Notes: generated by a model from the letters alone, not told the origin. A stretch of DNA of 64,000 nt from G963662605 sp963667005 (GCA_963667005.1 OY762937.1:1612001-1676000), one strand, 5' to 3'; shown: positions 30,277 through 39,229, counted from the stretch's first letter. Numbers and translations: made by a program.

Positions 30277-31755
30277 ATGAAGTTCGTTTTATACAGTCTG
30301 ATCATCTTGACCTTATTAGGTGTTAACGTGATGGCACAAGTTTATGTTGCCACAAACGGAAGTGATTCAAACACGGGAACTATAGATAAACCTTATGCTA
30401 CTATAACCAAAGCCTTGAGCTCGGCAACTGCAGGAACGACAATTTATGTTCGCGGAGGAACGTATAAATTATCAGCAACCATTTCAGTTAAGGCAAACGG
30501 TGCTGACGGAAATTATGTTAAGGTCTGGGCTTACCCCGGCGAAAAACCTTTATTAGACTGCAGTGGTGTCGGTTCGGGTAACCGGGGCATCGAGTTACGG
30601 AGTAATTATGTCTATCTCAAAGGTTTGGAAATATTCAACGCCGGCGATAATGGTATGTATATTACAGGCGGATATAACCGTATTGAGCAATGTGTATTTC
30701 ATCATAACGGCGACTCGGGTTTGCAAATCAGCGGCGGCGGTAATCATAACGTCGTGGTTAATAGCGATTCGTATTATAATCATGATGAAGGATCAAATGG
30801 CGGTAATGCCGATGGTTTTTCACCTAAACTTGATGTCGGTGATGCGAATGAGTTTCACGGATGTCGTGCATGGTGCAATTCAGATGACGGCTGGGATTTA
30901 TATGGTAATAAATACTCCACGCTCATTGATAGCTGTTGGACATGGGGAAACGGTTGGGATCAGGGAAACGGCAACGGATTTAAAACCGGTGGAAATAAAA
31001 CCGCTTCTAATGCGACGTTGAAAAATTGTATGTCTTTCAACAACATTGCTAAAGGATTCGACCAGAACCATAACATGGGAGGAGTTACTATTTACAATTG
31101 TACTTCATTCCACAACGCGACCGGCAATTTCTTTTTTTATGAGACACCAACCAGCGGTACAAGTACATTCAAAAATTGTGTTTCGTATATGCCGATTTCA
31201 CGCAATGATTCACTTGCTGCGGCTGATGTACAATCAAATAATAGCTGGCTGATACAAGGCTATAAGGTATCTGATGCGGACTTTGTCAGCTTAGATACGA
31301 CTCAAGTATATGCTGCCCGGAAACCGGATGGAAGCCTTCCGGATATTACTGTGTTGCATTTGGCCAAAACCAGCAAATTAATAGATGCAGGCGCTAATGT
31401 CGGCATTGTATTTACCGGTTCTGCCCCTGACATGGGTGCATTTGAAGCTGGAATTACTACGGATGTTGCTGAAAAACCGTTATTGACTGAAAAGAAATTC
31501 GATTTAGCACAGAATTACCCTAACCCGTTCAACCCTTCTACCACTATTGAATATGCAGTTGGAAAAGCCGCACATGTTATGGTAAAAGTATACAACATGC
31601 TTGGTAAAGAAGTAGCCGTTCTCGTTAACGAAGATAGAGCCGCCGGCACATATAAAGTTCAATTTAACGCTGGAAGCTTACCAAGCGGGATGTATTGCTA
31701 CACGTTGGCAACTGGAAATCAGAGTCAGACAAGAAAAATGATATTGATGAAATAA
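30277..31755 (+). CDS. PL9 pectate lyase with T9SS C-terminal domain (paralogue)
   Basis: 492 residues, homologous to the preceding gene along the full length. Signal peptide (ends VNVMAQ), calcium site Asp179 (GGNADGF) and Asp203/204/207 (NSDDGWDLY), and base Lys236 (GNGNGFKTGG). The T9SS domain is LAQNYPNPFNPSTTI ... RKMILMK. GGAG lies before the ATG, 35 bp after the previous stop. A tandem duplication followed by divergence is the simplest origin. Confidence 0.93.
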   Translation: MKFVLYSLIILTLLGVNVMAQVYVATNGSDSNTGTIDKPYATITKALSSATAGTTIYVRGGTYKLSATISVKANGADGNYVKVWAYPGEKPLLDCSGVGSGNRGIELRSNYVYLKGLEIFNAGDNGMYITGGYNRIEQCVFHHNGDSGLQISGGGNHNVVVNSDSYYNHDEGSNGGNADGFSPKLDVGDANEFHGCRAWCNSDDGWDLYGNKYSTLIDSCWTWGNGWDQGNGNGFKTGGNKTASNATLKNCMSFNNIAKGFDQNHNMGGVTIYNCTSFHNATGNFFFYETPTSGTSTFKNCVSYMPISRNDSLAAADVQSNNSWLIQGYKVSDADFVSLDTTQVYAARKPDGSLPDITVLHLAKTSKLIDAGANVGIVFTGSAPDMGAFEAGITTDVAEKPLLTEKKFDLAQNYPNPFNPSTTIEYAVGKAAHVMVKVYNMLGKEVAVLVNEDRAAGTYKVQFNAGSLPSGMYCYTLATGNQSQTRKMILMK

Positions 31756-31768
31756 TTTTGTTAAAAGG

Positions 31769-32815
31769 ATGAAAAAACCAAAAATATTTTTAACCTTCGC
31801 CGTTTGTATAATCGCGTTCATTATTTACGGCTCATCGGAATCCACAATTACTATTTATGCAATTGGGGATTCAACAATGTGTCATTATGATCCGGCAAAG
31901 GATTTGCGGGTTGGTTGGGCCGACGGATTAAAATCATACTTTAATGCCAACGTTATTATTGAGAACGATGCACGAAGCGGCCGCAGTTCAAAGAGCTTTA
32001 TTGACGAAGGATTATGGGCGGCAGTAATTGCTAAAGTGCAGCCCGGCAACTATGTGTTTATTCAATTCGGACACAATGATGAGAAAACGACTACCTCACT
32101 GCATACAGATCCATACACAACCTATATAGGAAATCTGGCAAAGTTTGTAAATGAAACGAGAGCAAAAGGCGGAATCCCCGTTCTTTTTACACCGATTTGC
32201 CGGCGTAATTTTGGTTCGGATGGAATACTGAAAGACACGCATGGTGATTATCCTCCCGCTATGAGGCATCTGGCGGATTCTCTCAATGTGATATTAATAG
32301 ATATGACTGTGAAAACCACGGCCCTTGTCCAAAGTTACGGTCCGGATAGTTCAAAAAAAATCTATAATTATGTTGATGCCGGCGTTAGTACTATTTATCC
32401 TAATGGAAATACTGATGATACACACATAAACGCGAGAGGCGCAAATCTATTCGCGGGTTTGGCAGTCCAAGGTATGCGCCAACAAAACTTGGATATTGCT
32501 GCATACCTTGCGCCACTTTCAATTTCCCAGGAGGGTATAAACCCGGTTGCAGGTAGTTTTCAACTGTATCAAAATTTTCCGAATCCGTTTAATCCGACAA
32601 CCACTATTAATTATTCGGTTTCTCATGCCGGCCACATAACGTTAAAAATATTTGATGTTCGCGGAAATGAAATCGCCGTGCTTGTTAATGAGCAAAAAAC
32701 AGCGGGGGTGTATCAGACAACATTCAACGCTGCAAACCTTTCAAGCGGAATTTATATATGCTCATTATTTAATGGTAAAAATTTTAAAGTTAATAAGATG
32801 ATTTTGATGAAATAA
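31769..32815 (+). CDS. CE12-type SGNH esterase (rhamnogalacturonan acetylesterase-like) with T9SS domain
   Basis: Secreted esterase expected to remove acetyl groups from pectin, opening it to the lyases encoded alongside. The SGNH motifs are GDSTM (Ser35), ENDARSGRSS (block II Gly), FGHND (block III Asn) and DDTHIN (Asp and His). The T9SS domain (LYQNFPNPFNPTTTI ... NKMILMK) brings the length to 348. The start is odd: AAAGG directly abuts the ATG at 31769 and no in-frame start lies upstream, so translation may depend on coupling to the PL9 gene that ends 13 bp before. Confidence 0.9.
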   Translation: MKKPKIFLTFAVCIIAFIIYGSSESTITIYAIGDSTMCHYDPAKDLRVGWADGLKSYFNANVIIENDARSGRSSKSFIDEGLWAAVIAKVQPGNYVFIQFGHNDEKTTTSLHTDPYTTYIGNLAKFVNETRAKGGIPVLFTPICRRNFGSDGILKDTHGDYPPAMRHLADSLNVILIDMTVKTTALVQSYGPDSSKKIYNYVDAGVSTIYPNGNTDDTHINARGANLFAGLAVQGMRQQNLDIAAYLAPLSISQEGINPVAGSFQLYQNFPNPFNPTTTINYSVSHAGHITLKIFDVRGNEIAVLVNEQKTAGVYQTTFNAANLSSGIYICSLFNGKNFKVNKMILMK

Positions 32816-32831
32816 ATTATACAAAGGATAA

Positions 32832-34202
32832 GTGATGAGAAAGTTTCTAGCATTTTTAGTTGTTGTATTTATGGGCATGACAAGCGCACAGATGATGAAA
32901 AAAATGGAATTTGAAAATTCTCCGTACGGCTTTGCTGCGGTTAATGCTTTCGGGCAAAACGGAACAACCGGCGGTGCAGGCGGTGATACAATTACGTTCA
33001 CTTCACGTGCACCTTTGCAGGCATTTATGAATACACGCGGTAAGAAAAATGTTGCTCAACCGCCAAAAATAATAGTAATTGACGGCACTATAGTTAATGA
33101 TACAACCAACTGTAGTCAGATATACGTAAAACGTGTTGCGAATATGACCATTATCGGCAAAGGTAACAATGCGTTGCTTGATGGATTGGGATTGGCCATA
33201 GTCGGCAGCAGGAATATTATTGTCCGCAATATTACCATGCGTAATGCAAAACCTGATTGTATAACGATAAATACAACAACAACCGATACCTGCCACCATA
33301 TCTGGGTCGATCATTGTACTTTTTCTGACGATCCTGAAATTGATTTGAGCAGTAGCGGTACACATGATGGTTTATTGGATATAACACACCGTACAAGCTA
33401 TGTAACAGTATCATGGTGTGAATTCCATAATCACGATAAGGTATCTCTGTTGGGTTATACTGACAATTCGACCGATGAACTGGGATACCTATATACAACA
33501 TATCACCATAACTGGTGGAATAATACCGTGCAGAGGCATCCAAGAGTGCGACACACCTTATGTCACGTCTATAACAATTATTACGATGGCACAACCCCGC
33601 CCGGGGCACTCGGTATGGGTATAGCGGGTGGTTATGGTATTGCATCAACATGCGAGGCTGACGTCTTTGTTGAGGCTAATTATTTTGACAAAGTCATTAA
33701 TCCGACGCATATAGGCGAAGGTAATTCTCCCGCCGGCGATTTATTGGACATCAATAATATAGCAAACGGCAGTGGGGCTATCTTAACACGCAATACTCAT
33801 ACGACTCCATTCGCACCATCATCATATTATACATATAAAGCAGATACGGCATCTGATATCCCAACTCTTGTAAAAGCCGGAGCGGGAGCAGGTAAATTAT
33901 TTACCACAACAGATGTTTCAGATAAGAGTATTAAAGCTGATAATTTTGCATTGCATCAGAACTATCCGAATCCATTTAATCCGACAAGCACTATCAGCTA
34001 TTCACTAAAAGCGGATGCTAATGTCGTTATTAAAGTATATAACACCATTGGTAAAGAAGTTGCAACATTAGTGAACGCGCATAAGGCAGCAGGAAGCTAT
34101 AGTGTTATATTTGATGCTTCGGGATTGCCAAGCGGTATGTATATTTACAAGATGCAGGCTGGAGATTTCAGCAGCATGAAAAAAATGATCTTGTTGAAGT
34201 AA
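32832..34202 (+). CDS. PL1 pectate lyase with T9SS C-terminal domain
   Basis: Secreted family 1 pectate lyase. The 456 residues have a signal peptide (ends GMTSAQ) and a beta-helix with the family hallmarks IWVDHCTFS, DGLLDITHRTSYVTVSWC, HDKVSLLGYTD and HHNWWNNTVQRHPRVR; the last holds the catalytic Arg. The T9SS domain is LHQNYPNPFNPTSTI ... KKMILLK. AAAGGA precedes the ATG, 16 bp after the esterase. Its presence beside PL9 and GH28 supports a pectin-specific locus. Confidence 0.94.
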   Translation: MMRKFLAFLVVVFMGMTSAQMMKKMEFENSPYGFAAVNAFGQNGTTGGAGGDTITFTSRAPLQAFMNTRGKKNVAQPPKIIVIDGTIVNDTTNCSQIYVKRVANMTIIGKGNNALLDGLGLAIVGSRNIIVRNITMRNAKPDCITINTTTTDTCHHIWVDHCTFSDDPEIDLSSSGTHDGLLDITHRTSYVTVSWCEFHNHDKVSLLGYTDNSTDELGYLYTTYHHNWWNNTVQRHPRVRHTLCHVYNNYYDGTTPPGALGMGIAGGYGIASTCEADVFVEANYFDKVINPTHIGEGNSPAGDLLDINNIANGSGAILTRNTHTTPFAPSSYYTYKADTASDIPTLVKAGAGAGKLFTTTDVSDKSIKADNFALHQNYPNPFNPTSTISYSLKADANVVIKVYNTIGKEVATLVNAHKAAGSYSVIFDASGLPSGMYIYKMQAGDFSSMKKMILLK

Positions 34203-34218
34203 TTTTCCGGAACAATCT

Positions 34219-35871
34219 ATGAGTCGCTGTAAACTCCTTGTGGTGCTTATTATAAGTATTGTGTTCTCCGTGCATGCACAAACCGGTTGGGATACTGTTG
34301 CTGTAATATTGCAAAAAATTGTACCTCCGTCATTTCCGGGAGTGGAGTTGAATATTGCCTCATTCGGCGCGGTTGGTGACAGCGTTACCGATTGTTCCAG
34401 TGCTATTAAAACAGCTATTGATTCTGTTAATAAACTTGGCGGCGGTAAGGTGATAGTGCCATCAGGCTCATACCTTACCGGCCCAATTTATTTGAAAAGC
34501 AATGTTAACTTGTACATTACAAAAGGCGGGCGCCTTTTATTTACTTCAGACAAAACAAAGTACCTGCCGGTCGTGTATACACGATTTGAGGGTACGGAAT
34601 GTATGAACTATTCACCATTCATCTACGCGTTCGGCGAAAGCAATATTGCGATCACCGGCAGTGGCACTATTGACGGCAATGGTAACTCAAGTACCAATTG
34701 GTGGAACTGGAAATCAGTCTCCGGGGCAACAACAGACGCGAATAACCTGATTACAATGGCTACGAATGGAACGCCAGTAGCTAACAGAGTTTTTGGCTCA
34801 GGTCACTATCTCCGTCCCAATTTTGTGCAGTTTTACAACTGTAAAAATATTCTGGTTGACAGCATTACTATTCTGCGTTCTCCTATGTGGGAGATACATC
34901 CTGTTCTTTGTGATAACGTGACTGTAAGCAATATTACGGTGAATTCACATGGCCCGAATAATGACGGATGTGATCCGGAATGTAGTTCCAATGTGCTTAT
35001 CAAGAATTGCAGTTTTGATACAGGTGATGATTGTATTGCAATTAAATCCGGAAAGAATGATGACGGCAGGCGAGTAAATACGCCCAGCAAAAACATCATC
35101 GTTAAGAACTGTAAATTTGCGGACGGACATGGCGGCGTTACTATGGGGTCGGAAATGACCGGTGGAATCCGAAATGTATTTGCTGATAGCTGCACGATGA
35201 ACAGTACGAATTTTTACGCCATGCTGCGTTTTAAAACGAATACAGCCCGCGGCGGAACGATTGAAAATGTTTATATGAAGAACTCCACAGCAACGGCAGT
35301 TTCCAATGGCGCGATTTACATTGAAATGACCTACAATTCCGAAACCGGGTCATATACTCCGGCTATCAGGAATATTTATGTAGATAATATTTCCTGCTCA
35401 TCCGGACCATACGCGATTTATATCAAGGACCTGAAAGCCTCTCCGGTAAACAATATTAATGTTTCAAATAGTACATTTGCCAACATCACCTCGTCCAATG
35501 TGTACGGGTATGCAACAGGCATTCACATCACGAATGTAAAAGTTAATGGCGGTATAATTTCAGGAATGCAAGAGCAGCATGGTATTAGTGACAAAAACTT
35601 CGTTCTTGAGCAGAACTATCCAAATCCCTTTAATCCTTCTACAAGGATACAATATCAACTTGCAAAAGCTGGAAATGTATCGCTCATTATTTATGATGTA
35701 ATGGGAAATGAAATTACTACTCTGGAGGCCGGTTATAAAGAGAAGGGAAGTTATAGCTGTGCATGGGATGGATTAACAAAAGATTTTTCACCGGCAGCCA
35801 GCGGAGTATATCTCTGCAAACTACAGGGGGAAGGAATTGCTCAAACAATAAAAATGCTGCTGCTCAGGTGA
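34219..35871 (+). CDS. GH28 polygalacturonase (exo-like) with T9SS C-terminal domain
   Basis: 550 residues, a different GH28 subgroup from the two minus-strand copies. The N-terminal NIASFGAVGD and FPGVELN segments and the motifs NNDGCDP, TGDDCIAIKSG, GHGGVTMGSE and RFKTN match plant-type and exo-polygalacturonases. The C-terminal T9SS domain is LEQNYPNPFNPSTRI but ends in a diverged DGLTKDFSPAASGVYLCKL ... IKMLLLR form (a FlgD-like Ig variant). It is the last gene of the pectin run, and its TGA is immediately followed by the stop of the convergent regulator. Confidence 0.93.
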   Translation: MSRCKLLVVLIISIVFSVHAQTGWDTVAVILQKIVPPSFPGVELNIASFGAVGDSVTDCSSAIKTAIDSVNKLGGGKVIVPSGSYLTGPIYLKSNVNLYITKGGRLLFTSDKTKYLPVVYTRFEGTECMNYSPFIYAFGESNIAITGSGTIDGNGNSSTNWWNWKSVSGATTDANNLITMATNGTPVANRVFGSGHYLRPNFVQFYNCKNILVDSITILRSPMWEIHPVLCDNVTVSNITVNSHGPNNDGCDPECSSNVLIKNCSFDTGDDCIAIKSGKNDDGRRVNTPSKNIIVKNCKFADGHGGVTMGSEMTGGIRNVFADSCTMNSTNFYAMLRFKTNTARGGTIENVYMKNSTATAVSNGAIYIEMTYNSETGSYTPAIRNIYVDNISCSSGPYAIYIKDLKASPVNNINVSNSTFANITSSNVYGYATGIHITNVKVNGGIISGMQEQHGISDKNFVLEQNYPNPFNPSTRIQYQLAKAGNVSLIIYDVMGNEITTLEAGYKEKGSYSCAWDGLTKDFSPAASGVYLCKLQGEGIAQTIKMLLLR

Positions 35872-36795
35872 TTAGAAGCTGTTAGCGTTTTTAATTTTTG
35901 CGAGTTGATGACGGAACTCATCAAAATTTCCCGTGAATATAATCCGGGGCGAGTGGTTAATAATCTCTTTTAATTTTTCTGAATTTCCGCCAACGAAAAT
36001 CATTATGTCGTCCGGTAATTTTTCCAATTTTATTATTTCTTCCTGCAGTTCCGGAATTTGCGCGGGAATAATAATACTTAAAACAACAGCTTTTGGCTTC
36101 AGTGTTTGAGCCGCGATAATAATTTCTTCCGCGGGCAGATTAATTCCCAAACTAACCACCTCAAATCCGGCCTCCGCTGCAGTAATCTGTGCAATCAACA
36201 TACCAAATTCATGGAGCTGTCCCTTTGGTGTTGTAACAAGAATTTTGGGGGCACCCTGAGGTACATGAAACTTACCTGCAATGTCAACGAGAAAGCCTCT
36301 GAGCGTTTCTGATGCGAAATGTTCGTGAACAATGCTTATCTCACCAGCAGCCCACATATCACCGGTAATATTTAATAAGCGAACTACGTAGTCGTCAATA
36401 AAAGTCTTCAGGGGCAGTTGAACGAAGGCTTTTAATACACTTACCTCAAGGCTTTTTGCATCAAGTTCGGAAATACTCAAAATGGAATTTTCAATATACT
36501 GCTTAGCTGAAAGATCCATTTTTTCCGCTGAAGTATCCTTACCAGATGCATCTTCACCCACAAGGATTTCAAGTTCCGGAATGCTCTTAGAGGCTAAATT
36601 GCTGATTTTGTAGCCTTTTTCAGTAGCTTTTTTTAAGAGTGTCAATTTTCTGACATCGTCTTCCGTAAAGACCCGCCGGTTTGTAGCTGTTCTATAAGGA
36701 GCGACAACTCCATAACGTTTTTCCCAGGCCCGAATAACAAAACCTGTCAATCCGGTAAGTTTTTCGACTACTTTTATAGGATATTCTGCTTTCAT
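35872..36795 (-). CDS. carH: MerR-family, B12-binding transcriptional regulator (CarH/LitR type)
   Basis: Predicted adenosylcobalamin-dependent light-sensing repressor of the divergent carotenoid genes. The 307 residues hold a MerR winged helix (residues 1-75, VIRAWEKRYGVVAPYRTATNRR). A four-helix B12-cap domain has the CarH signature W148-x9-E158-H159 (WAAGEISIVHEH), and a Rossmann B12-binding domain follows. In the base-off loop the lower-ligand His195 is kept (KGQLHEFG), but the Glu of the usual ExHxxG is Gln193. No Shine-Dalgarno is present. A good promoter (TTGACA-17-TATATT) ends at the start codon, so the mRNA may be leaderless. Light response is inferred from family and neighbours. Confidence 0.9.
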   Translation of the reverse strand: MKAEYPIKVVEKLTGLTGFVIRAWEKRYGVVAPYRTATNRRVFTEDDVRKLTLLKKATEKGYKISNLASKSIPELEILVGEDASGKDTSAEKMDLSAKQYIENSILSISELDAKSLEVSVLKAFVQLPLKTFIDDYVVRLLNITGDMWAAGEISIVHEHFASETLRGFLVDIAGKFHVPQGAPKILVTTPKGQLHEFGMLIAQITAAEAGFEVVSLGINLPAEEIIIAAQTLKPKAVVLSIIIPAQIPELQEEIIKLEKLPDDIMIFVGGNSEKLKEIINHSPRIIFTGNFDEFRHQLAKIKNANSF

Positions 36796-36801
36796 GGTTC
36801 A

Positions 36802-36830
36802 AATATACATTTTTGTCTAAGAAATGTCAA
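36802..36830 (-). promoter_or_regulatory. Putative carH promoter with embedded operator
   Basis: On the minus strand TTGACA (36830-36825), a 17-base spacer and TATATT (36807-36802). A TTAGACAAAA operator copy fills the spacer (36820-36811), which suggests autorepression. The predicted +1 falls at or next to the ATG at 36795. Confidence 0.65.
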
Positions 36831-36915
36831 ATAATATCGGGAACTGTTAGACAAAATTAATTGTTCTGTTTATATTATTAGACAAAAATTATACAAAAAC
36901 TAAAATTATAGACAA
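36811..36915. promoter_or_regulatory. Array of TTAGACAAAA operator-like sites
   Basis: Exact copies of TTAGACAAAA lie at 36811-36820 (minus strand), 36847-36856 and 36878-36887 (plus strand), with a partial TAGACAA at 36909-36915. The plus-strand sites begin 30-31 bases apart, about three helical turns. They lie between the CarH-type regulator and crtI and overlap both predicted promoters, as CarH-family operators do. Confidence 0.7.
36878..36906 (+). promoter_or_regulatory. Putative crtI operon promoter
   Basis: TTAGAC (36878-36883, part of an operator copy), a 17-base spacer and TAAAAT (36901-36906). The predicted +1 is about six bases before the crtI ATG, and no Shine-Dalgarno is present. 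Confidence 0.55.
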
Positions 36916-36918
36916 TCC

Positions 36919-38400
36919 ATGCACAAAAATGTAATAATTATCGGCAGTGGCTTAGGCGGATTGGCAACAGCACTTCGACTATCAGCTCAAGGATATCATG
37001 TCACCATTCTCGAAAAGGCGGCTACTCCCGGAGGCCGTTTGAACATTATTGAAAAAGACGGCTACCGGTTTGACATGGGGCCTTCATTTATGAGCATGAC
37101 GTATGAACTTGATGAGTTGTTCGCTTCTGTCAATGAGATTCAGCCGGTTGAGCTGGAGGAGCTTGATCCTTTATATCAGGTTTTTTTTCAAGGACGAGAA
37201 AAACCCAGACAGATCTGGAAGTCGCTTGATAGCCTTGCATACGAATTTGCAGATATTGAGCCAAACCTCAAACAAAAAGCCGAAAAGTATTTAAAGCGCG
37301 CCGGAGAATTTTTTCATGACACCGAAGCCCCGGTTATTAGATCCAATTTCGACAGTAAATTGAAATACCTAATGAAGCTTGTCCGGCTGCCGTTAAAGCA
37401 TGTTCCTTATTTGTATAAAACAATTTGGAAAGAGGTAGAGAAAACATTTTCATCTGAAGAAGTACGAATTATTTTTTCTCTCGTCGCATTCTTTCTGGGC
37501 TCAACACCGTTTAAGACACCTGCGATCTATTCGCTTTTGAATTACACTGAGATGAAACATAACGGCTACTGGAGAGTCAAAGGTGGAATGTACAGCCTGG
37601 TAAAAAGCATATTGCCGTTATTGGAAAAAAGAGGAGTGCGCATCCATTATAATACTGAGATTGTTGCCGTGAACAAATCCGAAGGACGCATTGTCTCATG
37701 TGTGGACTCGACCGGAAAAGTATGGAATGCTGACAAATTTATTTCTAATGCGGATGCTGCTTCATTCAGAGGAGCAATTCTTGGTAAGAAAGAGTACAGT
37801 GAAAAGAAACTTGATGCAATGCATTGGACATTAGCGCCATTTACCATGTATCTCGGTGTTAAGGGAAAAATAGACAATCTTGAACTGCATAATTATTTTC
37901 TGGGCAGCAATTTCAAATCGTATGCTGATACTATCTTCACTTCAACGGAAAGCCCAGATCATCCTTACTATTACGTAAACGCGTTATCAAAAACGGAACC
38001 GGATACTGCTCCGGACGGCTGTGAAAGTCTGTTTGTTCTTTGTCCTGTGCCTGATTTGCGTTATAAATCGGATTGGAGTGATAAGGACAAGTTAGCTGAA
38101 CGAATTATAAGTGATTTGTCGTCGCGCATCAACTATGACATCGCAAAGAATTTGGAGATTAAAATAGTTCTTACTCCAGAAGACTGGGAAAAAGCTTTTA
38201 ATCTTTACAGAGGTTCGGGATTAGGGTTGGCGCATGACATTTTCCAGGTCGGAGCGTTTCGTCCCAAAAACAAAGATGAAGAATTTAACAATTTATATTA
38301 TGTCGGTGCTTCAACCACACCGGGAACAGGTCTTCCAATGGTAATAATCAGTTCGAAATTAGTAACCGAAAGGGTAATAAAAGATGATGAACTTATATAA
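36919..38400 (+). CDS. crtI: Phytoene desaturase CrtI
   Basis: FAD-dependent carotenoid desaturase that turns phytoene into lycopene or a similar acyclic product. The 493 residues begin with the dinucleotide-binding motif IIIGSGLGGLATALRLSAQG and the ExxxxPGGR (ILEKAATPGGRL). The C-terminal CrtI signature is YYVGASTTPGTGLPMVIIS. It is first in an operon of six overlapping or closely spaced genes. The end overlaps crtB by 17 bp. Which acyclic carotene it makes (three to five desaturations) cannot be read from the sequence. Confidence 0.95.
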   Translation: MHKNVIIIGSGLGGLATALRLSAQGYHVTILEKAATPGGRLNIIEKDGYRFDMGPSFMSMTYELDELFASVNEIQPVELEELDPLYQVFFQGREKPRQIWKSLDSLAYEFADIEPNLKQKAEKYLKRAGEFFHDTEAPVIRSNFDSKLKYLMKLVRLPLKHVPYLYKTIWKEVEKTFSSEEVRIIFSLVAFFLGSTPFKTPAIYSLLNYTEMKHNGYWRVKGGMYSLVKSILPLLEKRGVRIHYNTEIVAVNKSEGRIVSCVDSTGKVWNADKFISNADAASFRGAILGKKEYSEKKLDAMHWTLAPFTMYLGVKGKIDNLELHNYFLGSNFKSYADTIFTSTESPDHPYYYVNALSKTEPDTAPDGCESLFVLCPVPDLRYKSDWSDKDKLAERIISDLSSRINYDIAKNLEIKIVLTPEDWEKAFNLYRGSGLGLAHDIFQVGAFRPKNKDEEFNNLYYVGASTTPGTGLPMVIISSKLVTERVIKDDELI

Positions 38401-39229
38401 TAATGTAAGTAACGATGTAAGCAAAAAAATAACAGAGGCATACAGCACTTCATTCAGCCTTGGAATTCGTGCCTTTGAACCCTCGTACAGAGGAGCAATA
38501 TATGCCATCTATGGTTTTGTCCGCGTTGCAGACGAAATCGTAGATACATTTCATTCGTTCAATAAGAAAAAGCTGCTTGATAAATTCAGGAACGACACAA
38601 CGGAGGCTATACAGGAGGGTATTTCGACGAATCCGGTTTTACACGCTTTTCAGCGTGTCGTGCATCAGTATCATATCCCCGAACAGCTTGTGACGGATTT
38701 TTTGGACAGCATGGAGATGGATCTGCACGAAACATCCTATGAACCGGCAAGCTATGAGAAATACATATATGGTTCGGCTGAGGTTGTCGGACTTATGTGC
38801 CTGCATGTGTTTTGCGTTTCATGTCCGGAAAAATTTGAACAGTTGGTTCATCCTGCAAGGAAATTAGGCGCGGCTTTTCAAAAAGTAAACTTCCTCCGGG
38901 ACATAGACAGTGACTTGTATGAGAGAGGTCGCATTTACTTACCGGGTGTTCATAGCATCGCAGGTATTGATGATCAATCAAAAGCCCAGCTTGAATCAGA
39001 AATTGAAGCCGATTTTGCGGAAGCATTGGATGGCATTAAGCAGTTACCATCCGGTGTATTGCTTGGTGTATATTCTGCATACCTGTACTACTATTATCTC
39101 TATAGAAAAATTCATAAGCTTTCGGTGAAGAAGCTATTGAAAAAAAGAGTTCGCGTATCAGCATTATCTAAATTGTCTGCTTTCCTGCGCTCATACGTAG
39201 AAGTTAAAATTTTAATGAGGCTGACGTGA
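38384..39229 (+). CDS. crtB: Phytoene synthase CrtB
   Basis: Squalene/phytoene synthase family enzyme that condenses two geranylgeranyl diphosphates to phytoene. The two Asp-rich motifs that bind magnesium diphosphate are seen as VADEIVD (about residue 50) and NFLRDIDSD (about 170), followed by ERGRIYLP. The 281 residues are normal. It starts inside crtI, and its TGA overlaps the GTG of the next gene (GTGA), so translation is probably coupled. Confidence 0.95.
   Translation: MMNLYNNVSNDVSKKITEAYSTSFSLGIRAFEPSYRGAIYAIYGFVRVADEIVDTFHSFNKKKLLDKFRNDTTEAIQEGISTNPVLHAFQRVVHQYHIPEQLVTDFLDSMEMDLHETSYEPASYEKYIYGSAEVVGLMCLHVFCVSCPEKFEQLVHPARKLGAAFQKVNFLRDIDSDLYERGRIYLPGVHSIAGIDDQSKAQLESEIEADFAEALDGIKQLPSGVLLGVYSAYLYYYYLYRKIHKLSVKKLLKKRVRVSALSKLSAFLRSYVEVKILMRLT

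Noticed and set aside
33003..33651. Long reverse open frames opposite the PL1 lyase gene
   Set aside because: Shadow frames of a gene whose motifs are certain; products are Tyr/Arg/Cys-rich without a domain.
35872..36918. B12 riboswitch near the B12-binding regulator
   Set aside because: The 123-bp intergenic region is too short and has no cobalamin riboswitch core; operator sites explain it better.
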